Of a DNA stretch of 64,000 bases, positions 8,881-19,447 are shown one piece after another. The stretch's first letter is position 1, and each line of letters begins with the position of its first letter. A program made the translations under genes and the position numbers. Origin of the DNA: Hyposmocoma kahamanoa (taxonomy: Eukaryota; Arthropoda; Insecta; Lepidoptera; Cosmopterigidae); the NCBI RefSeq assembly GCF_003589595.1, contig NW_020653945.1, forward strand, positions 1,629,457-1,693,456, given 5' to 3'. Below the pieces are notes generated by a model, which made no database searches, was not told the DNA's origin, and worked only from the letters and a program-made list of their open reading frames with translations.

Positions 8881-9000
8881 AACGAAATTAGTCGACGTTT
8901 TTTACGCTCAAAAAGAAGAGTTATAAAATTTCACATGTACATGTAATTTGTTTCGTGTAGCTCGTATTATTTTTATGATCTTTATGTGTTAAAAGCACTT
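8881..9000 (+). repeat. Interspersed repeat family I, short copy
   Basis: GAACGAAATTAGTCGAC and AGTTATA.AATTTCA match about 45195-45260. Other family members are at 19760-20240, 27740-28535 and 41640-41800. Class unknown. Confidence 0.45.
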
Positions 9001-9535
9001 TGATATTACACATTCATCGGTCTAGTGCCGCCCGCATCCATCTACTGTAATCCTACACCACATTAGCTTTAATATAGTCGGCACTCCACAACAATTTGTG
9101 AACCAGCGTGGAACAGGCTTAAAATATTAATAACTATCAATAACTTCGATACTTTTTGTATTATTTTATATTATTTAAGTCACTTCCAAATAACAACACA
9201 AATTGACGTCGTCAACACCACACCACAACACCACAATATATTAGAAACATCAAATTAAATAAACATAGTCACTGTTAAATATTTCGTTAATTATCACCTG
9301 ATAATATTACACTTCTTTTCATGGACGTCTGGTTCTTGCCTTGGCTAGCTAGTGATTACATTAACACCAAAAGTACATGATAAGATTCCACGATAGCTAA
9401 CACTTTACTACACGTAAATAATTTAATAATAACGCCATGACCGAAGATGACTTTACATATGCAGCATCCGAAATAAAGCTTTTACAAGTTTTCTTTTAAT
9501 TATTAATACAAAGAAAAACATAAAAAAAATTTTCA
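9001..9535. other. No recognisable feature
   Basis: AT-rich. Short CACCACA-type runs near 9215 and a few TATA-like strings; nothing codes or repeats elsewhere in the window. Confidence 0.4.
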
Positions 9536-10462
9536 AGTCAAAGTCAAGGTCAAATAATCTTTATTTCATACATTTGAAATCGTCATATTGATCAAACTCT
9601 ACAGCTCATTCGTAATTTAGATTCACCTGAGAAAAATGAGGAAGAAACTCTAGAGGTCTAGAGGTTGCTCTTCGTAAATACACATTTGAATACATTTATC
9701 ATTACAATACATTTTAATTTAAACATCTTAGATCGAGATTACCTTCAAGAGCTAAACGGGTCACTACCAGGGATTTTTGTCATCCAAGTATGCAGAAGTA
9801 CCCATTAGTACAAAGTTTTTGTGTTACTATAGTTTTAAGCCTCGTAAATGGAAAAATTTGAATATCACCTGCCACTCATCCGTAGAACAACGATCTATGT
9901 GCAAGACTACTTGTTCTCAGGACATAATACATTTCGTTCGTCTTCTTCGCCGTGGACGTCAGATCGACCGTTGATCGATTTTATATTTCCGTAACAAAAT
10001 AAAATATATAAATTCTCAAAACACCTTTACATAAGCTTTAGTTTGAATAACGAAATTATTCTCGTTACGTACTTATTCTCTTTTCGCTGTATAATAACAT
10101 CCGACTTTGTTCTTCGGATGGACCGACCTGGAATCCTGTTACAGAAGCGTACATTGCCCGATAAATGAGTTTGAGATTTTATAAAGACGAATGTCAAAAA
10201 CAGCTAGTTTATTTTTATACTTCCTGTCACTATTTTTCATAAAAAATTTAATATTTTCCTTGAAATAAATAACATTTTCATAAATGTACTGCGACGTTAG
10301 TGTAAGAATATTAATCTCTTGAAACTTATCTCTCAAAGATACTCTGGGGCCCAGATTGTACATTGCCCCAACCGCACGTTTCTGCATGACAAAGATTCTA
10401 TTATTATCGGCGGCATTACTGTGATTCAGCATACCGTGCCAGTCGCCCTCGCGTTTTTTCAA
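9536..10462 (-). pseudogene. LINE-D 3' half: RT C terminus and 3' tail, with family L inside
   Basis: The tail CAAAGTCAAGGTCAA at 9536 marks the 3' end of a minus-strand LINE. The coding part at 10139-10462 contains RIFVMQKRAVGAMYNLGP and a block INILTLTSQYIYENVIYF. The Q-K-x-A-V/I-R/G-A ... ILT-L-x-x-x-Y-I-Y-E pattern is typical of the C-terminal region of Jockey/CR1-like reverse transcriptases. Between them, 9880-10135 is a separate family (L). No catalytic motif is present, so the copy is dead. Confidence 0.65.
9880..10135. repeat. Interspersed repeat family L, copy 1
   Basis: Shares ATGTGCAAGACTACTT, TTCGTTC.TCTTCG, GTCGACCGTTG-like, TTTGAATAACGAAATTATTC and TACTTATTCTCTTTTCGCT with 37935-38145. 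Seems to sit inside LINE-D. Class unknown. Confidence 0.55.
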
Positions 10463-10639
10463 AGTTTTCTTCTTCCTGTATATAAAATAGCAAAACTCTT
10501 TAATACATTCTCACCTGATGCCATGCGTTTGTCTTAAAAATGCCCATTCACACTAACCTAAATTATAGTTTTCAGGACACACAGATACCAATAGTATTCA
10601 TTTCTTGGCTGTAAGCATTAGGAAAGGGAATACTGCATA

Positions 10640-10830
10640 CTGCATACTTGGATGACAATGGAGGTAATCTCGATCTAAGATGTTTAAATTAAAATGTATT
10701 GTAATGATAAATGTATTCAAATGTGTATTTACGAAGAGCAACCTCTAGACCTCTAGAGTTTCTTCCTCATTTTTTCTCAGGTGAATCTAAATTACGAATG
10801 AGCTGTAGAGTACCCTTGACACATGTGGTC
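10640..10830 (+). repeat. LINE-D 3' untranslated fragment, inverted relative to 9597-9787
   Basis: Reads CATACTTGGATGACAA, GATCGAGATTACC-complement, then ACGAAGAGCAACC and CTCTAGACCTCTAGAG. It is nearly the exact reverse complement of 9597-9787, so the two fragments could form a long hairpin spanning about 850 bp. Confidence 0.7.
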
Positions 10831-10965
10831 ATATAAAACAAATTATGTGCATGCGTAATTTTATAACTCTCCGATACAATCTAAAATGGCTTTGGTAGAT
10901 TCCGCATAGTAGTGAAAGGTTGAATCAATCACTTTGTGAAAAATATATAGTACAATTGAGGTGAT

Positions 10966-11193
10966 CATTGACTTACAAATAAATGGACGACGGGTCTAAT
11001 ACAAAAACCACGAAAAAAATGTCCCAAGTCAACCTATTCGAAATTTAAATTGTTATGTCATCGCAGTATCGCGCTGTCCGTAGAACAAATGAAGACTAAA
11101 GCGGAGTGTCGCGCTCTGTATACGATTTTAGCGCCTTACAAGTGCGGACACTTTTTAGCGCGGACCCGACGTCCATATAATTGTAAGTCAATG
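10966..11193 (-). mobile_element. hAT-type MITE, copy 2 (228 bp, internally deleted)
   Basis: Same termini as copy 1, in inverse orientation. It is flanked by a perfect 8-bp target duplication, GAGGTGAT (10958-10965 and 11194-11201). Removing one duplication restores the family H sequence it sits in. 8-bp duplications with CA-starting inverted repeats fit the hAT superfamily. Confidence 0.88.
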
Positions 11194-11323
11194 GAGGTGA
11201 TACACTGATTACTATTCGGTGTGAAAACACAATTCCTAAAAATATTTACGATACAAAAAAAAACACAAATTTACCTCGAAATTTTACAAAAAAAAAACCC
11301 TGCATTCTATGGGTATTTTACTA

Positions 11324-11937
11324 TCCGCGCACGCGATGCGCTCCTCCTACCGCAAAATGGCGGCTATTTGGTTTCGCAAAATAGAAAAGGATTCAGTTTA
11401 AATACAAGTTTTTATAAATAAAAATTAATTATTTTTCTGCATTGCTAAATAAATACCCTCCGTACTACCAACAAAAACATCTCAAATAAAATGCAGTAAT
11501 ACACCGCAAATCCTGCACTTAAAAAGCGCTAATGAAATTTTTGGTGTACTTGGCTAAATATGACAATATTCCGTTTGAGTGGTTCTAACGTTTACCATGA
11601 AATTACTCCTTAAAGTATAGTTCATAAACATTTATATTCAGGGTAAACTTAAAAAACGCTACTTACGGTATGTTTTCAATAAATAAACACCGAAATCACC
11701 AGCCCAAACAATAACACACACGATTGTCGTGACGTATTTTTGAAGTTGTTTATTTTTTTTAAATGACAGACCCAGGCTGTAAAAACTTTATGGTTTGCTA
11801 GAGTAGTTACCGAAATAGCAATTAATATTAGTTATTTTACCTGTTATAACTTCGATATCCAATAAATCGGTATAAAATCATCACCGGCACCTCTAGGTGT
11901 GGTATGCGTCTACGGCTGCATGTATCGCGTGAGCGGC
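11324..11937 (+). mobile_element. DNA element M with 14-18 bp terminal inverted repeats and TA target duplication
   Basis: Left end TCCGCGCACGCGATGC; right end, as reverse complement, GCCGCTCACGCGATACATGC. It is inserted in family H between TA dinucleotides (11322-11323 and 11938-11939). A partial inverted copy at 53905-54177 shares GCGCTCCTCCTACCGCAAAA, AAATAAATACCCTCCGT and GTGTACTTGG. TA duplication suggests the Tc1/mariner group. No transposase seen. Confidence 0.6.
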
Positions 11938-12269
11938 TATACCAATGATTTTTTAATATCAAATGAACTAAATAGAACACGTAAAGCATACGTTATACAT
12001 TTTTCAAATGACTTTAACTTCAATTGTAAAAAAAGAAATTCTGAAATAAACCCAGTGCCCCGGCCGCTCGACCCAAGCAAAATGAACCGTATCAGTACGG
12101 GAAAAGGTTTAATTCGAGAAAACATTTTGAAGCTAATGTAGTGTGAATATGTGTTAATATCGACGTGAGTTTTATGCAGTTTACAAAAAAATCAGTACCC
12201 GTAGAAGAATTAAGAAGAAATTACGTAATTGTAACACAAATTCATGATTAAGATTATAACTGAAATAAT

Positions 12270-12600
12270 TCTTTGATGACGTGGGGTTCTTCAAAAAGCG
12301 TATCAACAGGGTCTTCATAGACTGGCATAAGCAGCTCATCGAACGTTGCAAATGTCTATGGGTGACGATGACCACCTCCCATCAAGCGGCTCGTCTGCTC
12401 GTTTGCCTCCTACTTTATATGACAAAAAGATGACATTCAATCGGTGTGAGCGTCGAAGCAGGCGACGTGGTCTGCCAAAGACGACTGTCGACTCTGTGTA
12501 AACGCCATTGTAAAGCCAAGATGCTGCTTGCGCACCCTTTAGTTTCGCAACCGTGCATGTAAATATAACATATCATTATTACAATATTACAGTAACAGTA
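12270..12600. repeat. Interspersed repeat family G, copy 1
   Basis: Landmarks GGGGTTCTTCAAAAAGC, CTATGGG..ACGATGACCA, TCCCATCAAG, TGCTCGTTTG, GAAGCAGGCGACGT and TTTCGCAACC recur at 39540-39850 and partly at 40605-40760. Class unknown; a common lepidopteran-looking repeat. Confidence 0.6.
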
Positions 12601-12613
12601 ACTTCAAGAAAGC

Positions 12614-12880
12614 CGCCTAAGTTGGTGCGGCCACATCTTACGGAAACCGGCATGCTACGTGGGAAACAAATGTCTGGCTATGCCACCTCGGCCGGGCCCC
12701 GGTAGAAGGGGCAGACCCAAGAAGTGCTGGCTTGACGTCGCCAAGGGTAATATGCGTGCCAATGGTCTTACCACTAAGGATGCCGAAGACCGTGCAAAGT
12801 GGAGGAGAAAAAGTAGGAAAGCGGACCCCGGGCTCTGCAGCAACACTGCTGAGGACGCAACCGGGACAACGCTCAGATGA
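12614..12880 (+). pseudogene. RTE-like LINE C terminus, good frame
   Basis: Open from RLSWCGHILRKPACYV to a stop at 12878-12880. It contains PGPGRRGRPKKCWLDVAKG, then MRANGLTTKDAEDRAKWRRK. The W-C-G-H, G-R-R-G-R-P-K-K-x-W-L-D, and D-A-x-D-R-x-K-W-R-R sequence of motifs is the classic RTE-clade C terminus. It is among the best-preserved LINE tails in the window and is 5'-truncated. Confidence 0.85.
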
Positions 12881-12896
12881 GAGAGAGAGAGTAACA

Positions 12897-13165
12897 ATAG
12901 AACTTCTTGTGAAAGAGTTCGCCCAGGCAAGTACTGCCACCTTATCGATCTCTGCCACCAAGCAGTAGTATGAGAATTACTGCGTTCCTGATTTTGAAAG
13001 GTGCTGGTGAAATTAAAGGCCCTTGGGACTTGTCAACCTACGTCTCAAGTTGTCGGGCGCAGTGGCAGTGCCCCTCAGATCTTTGTGATTTAAAGCTAGT
13101 ACTGCAACTGTTATGAACAGGCGTGTCGCTGACCATCAGTTGCACGACTTGTTTGTCCCGTCATT
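12897..13165 (-). repeat. Repeat family B, nearly full copy
   Basis: Minus-strand orientation. Read on the plus strand: CTTGTGAAAGAGTTCGCCC, TGCCACCTTA, CTTGGGACTTGTCAACC, CAGTGGCAGTGCCCCTCAGA, GGCGTGTCGCT and GACTTGTTTGTCCCGTC. It directly follows the RTE tail. Confidence 0.65.
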
Positions 13166-13640
13166 TAGTTATTATAAAACCATTTAAAAAAAAACAATAT
13201 TAGTTTTCTTAATTTCACGAATAAAGCATAAGATTCTTTATTTAAGTCATAGGATATTTCATATTATAGTCAATGTGTGATATATACATTTTGATAGCAT
13301 AAGTATTCAAAAATGCAGGAAATACGTAACTGCCATTTTAAAAATGCGGCCACCAGAGTGCTCTTCAGTATTGCTTAACATCGTAATCACAAAATTATCA
13401 CACGCAAAAAGATGCACTGCACAACAATCAATCAAGTTTTATCAAATTTGACCCTAATCTTTATACATAGATTTAGTCCTTCCTTATCCTTTATTACTAA
13501 ACACAATGTTACTACAACCCGATACCCCGATTTGATTGATAACTAAATAGCCAATTAATTAGTTTAAGACAAACAACAATAATAATGTGTCATACAAACA
13601 TATCGATTGACACAAAAAAGTTGTGCCTTGTCGCGTATCA
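13166..13640. other. No recognisable feature
   Basis: AT-rich. Contains no frame or repeat that I recognise. Confidence 0.4.
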
Positions 13641-14040
13641 GGAACACAAAGACGTTGAACAGAGATGGTTAATGATTATTCCACCGACAAGAGCCTAGTT
13701 CTAAAGTAAGAAGAAGAAAGAAATTTGTTATGCAACGCTGCAAAGTCGTTATTGTATAGAAACCAGAGCAAGCGGTGGAAGCTAAGATTGAACTTCGTTC
13801 AAAAATATATTCCTGATCGTAGCGACGGTTTCAAGGCACGAGACGTTAAACAACTTTGCTGCCGAGCAAAACATACAATTTTTCACTGCACTTGTGCACG
13901 AAACTCGTCGTGGTGAATGTTCTCGACGCCGCGCCGAGTCAACCGACGAGAGGTAAACCCGGGGGAGTATCCCCACATGACCCCTGAGTCTCCCCGGTTT
14001 CAGGTGTATCTATAAAGGTTTCATTCATTCATTCATTCAT
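13640..14040 (+). pseudogene. Decayed LINE C terminus and 3' region ending in (CATT)n
   Basis: AGAGATGGTTAATGATTATTCCACCGACAAGAGCC (13650-13690) is a damaged version of the W-R-M-L-H-R-Q-E-P coding tail. It is followed by a GC-richer segment (13900-14000) and a CATT repeat at 14022-14040. The link between the two parts is an inference from position only. Confidence 0.4.
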
Positions 14041-14129
14041 TTATTTATTGCATCATATGTACATAGCTACAGATCTTACATTGAGCATACTTAAGATAAC
14101 ATATGGACCCTGCAGGGCATCGCAACATT

Positions 14130-14215
14130 CAATATATACACTCGTGTATACATGTATATACACTCATGTATATATATATATATATACACATGTGTACATG
14201 TATACAAATATTATT
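14130..14215. repeat. TA/CA alternating purine-pyrimidine microsatellite
   Basis: Runs of TATATACA, GTGTATACATG and (TA)n, with internal palindromes such as GTATACATGTATAC-like stretches. It could form cruciform or Z-DNA, but there is no evidence of function. Confidence 0.8.
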
Positions 14216-14475
14216 TATCGGAAATACCGCATGCAAAAAAAAAAAGTAAACTAAACAAAAACTAATAACAATCATAACAATAAAATAACATTATTGGATA
14301 CATACATTTAAATTTTGAAATAATTAATAGCAGCGTTTTACACTTAGTATTAATAATTCGGACTAGACAAAATTTTCCCCCGTCAAAAAAAAAGGTGCAC
14401 CAAAGTCCATCGTCAAGTTAGAATTTCAAAAACCTTTTCCAAGTTGGCGTGCAAAAAACTTTTTTGCGCAGATTT
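14216..14475. other. No recognisable feature
   Basis: AT-rich, with an A11 run at 14235 and an A9 run near 14385; no repeat match found. Confidence 0.35.
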
Positions 14476-15227
14476 CTAATGAGAAAGAAAACCTTTCCGA
14501 GCTAGTGAGGTGATAACAAAATTGTTATGTTCTTATTACGATATATTTTGTTCGGAGTTTCTCTGAAGGATAAGGTTATTCCGACAAAGAACTAAGATCG
14601 TCGACATAGCTTTTTTTGTAATATCAAGTGACGCGACGAACAACTCATGCGCCTGATGTCAAAGTCAAAGTCAAAGTCAAAGATTATTTATTCCATAGGT
14701 AAAATAAATTTACACTTGAAATCGTCACATTTAAGCTACTGCTCGTTCACTACGCTGACCTCCCTGAGAAGAACGAGCAAGAAACTCTAGGGATTGCTCT
14801 TTTCAAATAAACTTAAATGCTATGGAATACACTTTGAATCAAATTTGTGTGGATTCTGGAGCCATGTCGTCTTTCCATACATCTTTATCTAACACGTAGT
14901 CTTCAATTTTGTAATATGATTTTTCGATCAAAATATTTTTAATGTAGTTTTTAAACTTAGGAAATGATAAACTTAATATATGCTCCGGAATCTTATTGTA
15001 AAAACGTATACAGTTCCCCATAAAAGAGTTGTTTACCTAGGTTACCTAATGAGAAAGAAAGCCTTTCCGAGCTAGTGAGGTGATAACAAAATTATTGTGT
15101 TCTTATTACGATATATTTTGTTCGGAGTTTCTCTGAAGGATAAGGTTATCCGACAAAGAACTAAGATCGTCGACATCGCTTTTTTTATAATATTAAGTGA
15201 CGCGACGAACAAGTCGTGCGCCTGATG
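14476..15227. repeat. 180-bp direct repeat flanking a LINE-D insertion
   Basis: 14476-14658 and 15046-15227 are about 96 percent identical over about 182 bp (offset 569-570), from CTAATGAGAAAGAAA to GCGCCTGATG. The right copy runs on into repeat family B. Between them lies the LINE-D 3' end. Either a local duplication or an insertion with a huge target duplication. Confidence 0.8.
14659..15040 (-). pseudogene. LINE-D 3' end with intact C-terminal frame
   Basis: Begins with the tail (TCAAAG)n and ends near CCATAAAAGAG. The minus-strand frame 14839-15021 reads MGNCIRFYNKIPEHI, then FPKFKNYIKNILIEKSYYK and EDYVLDKDVWKDD. The P-x-x-I...L-x-x-x-KFK-x-x-x-K-x-x-L...YY...Y pattern is the C terminus of a Jockey/CR1-like LINE. 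It is almost identical to 60112-60415, so the family was active fairly recently. Confidence 0.75.
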
Positions 15228-15465
15228 CTAAGCTAGACACCTGCCTATAACAGTTGCAGCGCCACTCAGAACTTTAAGTCGCAAAGACCTGAAGGGCACG
15301 GCTACTGCGTCCGTCACCCTGAGACACGAGAGTGCCTGTAATTTCACCAGCACGCTTACCCCTTAAAACCGGAACACAGTAATGCTGACATTACCGCTTG
15401 GTGGCAGAAATAGGTAAGGTGGCAGAACTTCCCCGGACGAACTCTTTCACAAGGAGTGGTACTGC
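15195..15465 (+). repeat. Repeat family B, full-length reference copy
   Basis: Runs GACGAACAAGTCGTGCGCC, ACCTGCCTATAACAGTTGCA, CCACTCAGAACTTTAA, CGTCACCCTGAGAC, GTAATTTCACCAGCA, CATTACCGCTTGGTGGCAG, and GGACGAACTCTTTCACAAGG. About 270 bp. Fourteen copies or pieces occur in the window in both orientations. Confidence 0.7.
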
Positions 15466-15725
15466 TACTAAAAACTGGTAGAATAAGCAAGCTCAAGTGG
15501 CGGTGGGTTGGCAATATCTGTGGAAAAACCGATAACCGACGGGGAAAACGAGTTCTTGAGTGGAAAGCACGGCTCGACAAACGTAGCGTAAGACGCACAC
15601 TGGCCAAATGGAATGACGATCTGTGAAAAGCTGCTGGCAGCACATGGATGCAACAAGCTAAGTACCGGGCGAAATGGCGCACATTGGGAGAGATCTATGT
15701 CCAGCATTGGACTGCGATGATAACG
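15466..15725 (+). pseudogene. RTE-like LINE C terminus with one in-frame stop
   Basis: ISKLKWRWVGNICGKTDNRR, then KRVLEWKARLDKRSVRRTLA, KWNDDL, a TGA in place of an expected Arg, then STWMQQAKYRAKWRTLGEIY and VQHWTA. The W-R-W-x-G-x-I...TDNR...VLEW.P.R...R..R....W.DDL...W.......YVQQWTA chain is characteristic of RTE-type LINEs. A CGA-to-TGA change would explain the stop. Confidence 0.85.
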
Positions 15726-15852
15726 ACATATTTTGATATTTTATTCAATTGGCACTAAATGTTCTTGGAAGGGAATAATTCATAAATGATTGTCTCAGAC
15801 GAATATAAAAATGTGTTGTAAAATATAGTACTCACAATAATTGTAGTTAACT

Positions 15853-16138
15853 CATTGACTTACAATTATATGGACGTCGGGTCCGCGCTAAAAAGTGTCC
15901 GAACTTATAGGGCGTTAAAATCGTATATAGAGCGTCATTCACGCTTTAGTCTTCGTTTGTTCGACTGACAGCGAAGCAAGCAAAATTAGACAGTACTGCG
16001 ATGACATTACAATTTAAATCTAACGTTTTAGCTTTTTCATGTTCCTTTACATGTCACTACGTTTAAATAGGTTGACTTGGGACATTTTTTTCGTAGTTTT
16101 TGTATTAGACCCGTCGTCCATTTATTTGTAAGTCAATG
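15853..16138 (+). mobile_element. hAT-type MITE, copy 3 (286 bp)
   Basis: Full-length and about 97 percent identical to copies 1 and 4. Flanking 8-mers AGTTAACT and AATTGACT agree at six of eight positions, as expected for an ageing 8-bp duplication. Confidence 0.85.
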
Positions 16139-16146
16139 AATTGACT

Positions 16147-17640
16147 AGAAGAATTAAGTGTCAAAAATACCTAGAGACTCAGTTTAAACTATTATTATTG
16201 TAAGCGCTCGCTTCTGTAAGACAAGAACTTCGTTAATATCGGCGGCATTATTCCAAAGCAAAGCAATGTGTGCCAAAGTAAATCTATACACTACACTACA
16301 GCTTTTACGCCTGAAACTTATTTTTTTCATCGCGTAGACTGCAGGGAAGTCAATTATCTCTGGTCACCATTCCAACCTAGCATCTAAAGTTACATCTAAA
16401 AATAGAACTTTATCTTAAATTTTTCATTCCTAACCAATGTAAAATTCACACAATTTGTTTTATCCTCATTAAGAAGCAGTTTATTAATTGAAAGCCGATT
16501 AACCTTTGAAATGGCATGCCGATTATCGATATGGTTATCGATTTAATTCATTACAGTTTCTCCAAGTAAAGTAGGTTATCGTCCTCGTTAAGGCTTATCG
16601 TTATGAAAAGTCATGGTAAACTATGAGAATGTGTAACTATTCGAAAGGAAAAATAATAAATTTTCGCTATTCCGGCCGCACCGGTTGCCATGTTTCAGTA
16701 AAATTAAAATGTTGGTCCATAAATTCTTATAGTATGCGTACGATCTAAGGTTTTTATGGTGAAAATCCTTTTGTTCCATGGCCTTTATAAAGTACGATGT
16801 TTATTTAGGTTACACTATCGCATTTGAAAGTGTGTTAAATCGGGTAATAAATCTGGAACTATGTCACCCGCTAGAAATTGTATCATTTGTAGAGCTTAAC
16901 ATGATAACACATACGCAATACAATATATAATATAGCATAACTAGGTTACGAAGTCACTATAATGAAAATCATGACGGTATCTTCTTCATAGACATAATGA
17001 ATTCTTAAATTGAACCGCTAAATACTCCATGTCCATGTCTGTATCTATCTCTCTCCTCACTCTCTGCGCGCATATGTGTGTGTTGCATATCTTCATTTAC
17101 TCATAACCCAAAAACCAGACAATGCACAAATATGATTTTCATTCACAAACACTTTTTGTACTACCGAGCGTACTATTGAAAGCGTAAATGTAACACAAAA
17201 ATTTGTTTACACACACATATTCCATTTGATCTTGTTGTGGAAGCCGGCAATGGTATCATACATTATATTATTTACAAAGTTTAATTTAAGATAAGACGGA
17301 ACCCAGGAATAAGGAGATTAATAACTGAGATCAATTCTATGGCTATGGCTATATCAAGGCCGCAAAACTCATCGCCTGCCGAGCGGGCCAAGTCCACAGA
17401 ATGGTCTCTGCTATTATTGGAGCAAGGACGTTTGATAAAAACAGTCTGCGGCTGTTTCCGATATGACACTTCCGTTGCATCACTAATAATTAATGTATTA
17501 TCTGTTTAAAAATTGCTGCAACCAGTCTGAAGACTCAAAGTTTTATACAGCTTAAGATAAGATAAGATTAAAACTGAACAAAGCTTTTCTTTTATATTAA
17601 GTATTATCTTAATGTGCTAATGTGTAAATAATGATTCATA
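16147..17640. other. No recognisable feature
   Basis: AT-rich with scattered ATCGATA-like strings (16520-16545). One 62-codon frame at 17281-17469 on the minus strand has no recognisable motif. Confidence 0.4.
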
Positions 17641-17711
17641 ACTGGTGAAATATTACAAAATCAAATTACTAAGGAATCTATCATTATGGTTTCTATCTAT
17701 TTACAATAGCA

Positions 17712-17912
17712 CATCTTCTTTCGATCGACGTCGATCGATTGGTGTGGTAACAACTATGAATCGACGAACACCGATCGATGAATCGCCACGCGAAAGTCAT
17801 CCTGACATTTATCGACTGTCGATCGTTCCATTATTCAATGACAAATTGACCCAAATCTCATTCAACCATCGATCGAAGGCATCAATCGACTATCGATCAA
17901 TCGGTTCCTGAG
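17712..17912. promoter_or_regulatory. Cluster of GATCGA/ATCGAT palindromes
   Basis: At least nine GATCGA or TATCGA occurrences in 200 bp, including the perfect 18-bp palindrome TCGATCGACGTCGATCGA at about 17717-17734. ATCGAT-type sites are bound in insects by DREF/BEAF-like boundary factors, but whether this is a bound element or a decayed satellite cannot be told from sequence. Confidence 0.35.
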
Positions 17913-18600
17913 ATGTTGCGGAAATGTACAAAACTACAGTGTGTAGAATCGTGCTGTATCTAAAAAGTTTGCAGCAATAAGCGAACATGAAAAGCAAAAT
18001 GCCGCGCAAACTACATTGTTTTTTTTTTTATTCTTTCCGTAATACAGCCAAGAAACACTTTGACCAACCAAACTTTTTTTACCCGACTGTGTTCGTGAAT
18101 GAGTTTAATCCAGTTTTCATTCATTCTTAAGATTTTCATGTTAGTATTATTTGACACATTTGGCAACAATTCATTTGTCCGTCTCATTAGTTAACGAAGG
18201 ATGAAAATGTTATTATTTATACAAGAAAGGTATAATAAATACTAATGTGCATTATTGGTAATGGGGGATTAACTAATGAAGATTTAATGGTAAGGTATCG
18301 GAAACCGGCTGTAAGTGGCTAAAACGGCAATACTAGCGGGCGAGGAGAACAACGAACAACGTAAGTAGCAAACGCCGGCCACTCCCGCAGCTTGTAGCTC
18401 GGACGTAGCCACTCAAACGGTTTACGCCGATAATATTTATGAAAAATCTCGTCCGGGACTTGTGGTCGCGTTTAATGGCCCAATGAGTGGACCCAAATAA
18501 ATACCCGTAATAGTTAACGACTTAAGGTGGTTGTATTTCTGTAGCATATTACTTCCAGCTCAAATACTGAAAGCGTAGCTGCTCGTTGCAGGACGTGTCC
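17913..18600. other. No recognisable feature
   Basis: Contains a GC-richer patch at 18330-18480 with no frame or repeat match. Confidence 0.35.
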
Positions 18601-19345
18601 TTCACCCGTTCTTAAGATGTATGAAATAAATATTGTAAACAAATTTATATTTACAAAGAGCAACCCCTAGAGTTTCTTGCACATTCTTCTCAGGAGAATC
18701 TGCCTTGTGAATGAGCAGTCCAGTATCATTCTACATAAGTTTTGTTTATAGTGCCACTCCCTATCAACCTCTTAGTTATGCGGGAAGGACACTATGATTA
18801 GCTCGCACAGTGACCATCTAAGTCAAGTCCTAACCCCGGATCAGCACGTTTGCACGTACTTCATCCGGTTCTCTGTAAGGTGAGCCGCCCCGGGTGCGTT
18901 CCGTACAACTAACGGTTACGGCAGTGTCATGCGACATTGTCCGGACATAGCCACAGACTTAAAGGGCAACTCACGTGCCCCTCGTCTCAAGCCCTCAACT
19001 ACACCCCGCCTACAACAACGCCCCGGTCACACCCTGCCGGGGCAGTCGAATTTATTCGTCCCTGCAGCTAACCACAAACCCCGGCGAGTCCATACCCAGT
19101 CTGGGTCCGCCAGAGACGCCCGTGAAGACGTATAACTGGCGGAGGGCTTGGCCCGGACGCCCGCCGTACCCTGGTCTTGCCGTCGACCCGTAGTCTGTTC
19201 GGAAAACCCTATCAGTAGACAGGGACACACACTTGTGAATGAACAGTAGAGTGTAATCAATATGACGATTTCGAGTATGATTCGCTTACCAATGACATAA
19301 AGATGTTTTGACTTTAACTTTGAATCTGCGCCATCGTCGGCGAAT
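18600..19345 (+). repeat. LINE-D 3' end split by a 512-bp insertion
   Basis: 18600-18719 (AGAGCAACCCCTAGAGTTTC, TTCTTCTCAGG, GTGAATGAGCAGT) continues at 19248 (AGAGTGTAATCAATATGACG) and ends with GACTTTAACTTTGA, the LINE tail. Confidence 0.7.
18720..19231 (+). mobile_element. GC-rich 512-bp insertion with 16-bp target duplication, unknown family
   Basis: Flanked by CTTGTGAATGAGCAGT (18704-18719) and CTTGTGAATGAACAGT (19232-19247), one mismatch. The insert is far more GC-rich than its surroundings. It contains an open frame on the plus strand (18975-19193) with SSPQLHPAYNN and YNWRRAWPGRPPYP, not recognised. A long duplication suggests LINE-machinery insertion of a 5'-truncated or non-autonomous retroelement. 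No poly-A or SINE head was seen. Confidence 0.6.
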
Positions 19346-19447
19346 AGCACCTCTCTCATTACAAAATTCAATTTTTTTCTTTAATGCCAATATTTATTTT
19401 ATTGAACATCATGATTGCCGAAAGCCAGTACAAAGATCTATAACAAA

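Larger units (their letters stand above)
10880..12170. repeat. Repeat family H host copy, interrupted by the hAT MITE and element M
   Basis: The pieces at about 10880-10965, 11194-11323 and 11938-12170 together reproduce the family H order (GGTGTGAAAACAC, ATTTTACAA, CTAAATAGAAC, GACCCAAGCAAAATG). This gives the relative ages: H, then the two insertions. Confidence 0.6.

Noticed and set aside
12638..12961. 107-codon minus-strand frame
   Set aside because: Antisense shadow of the RTE C terminus at 12614-12880.
16500..16550. ATCGATA strings as a boundary element
   Set aside because: Only two scattered sites, within chance expectation for AT-rich DNA.
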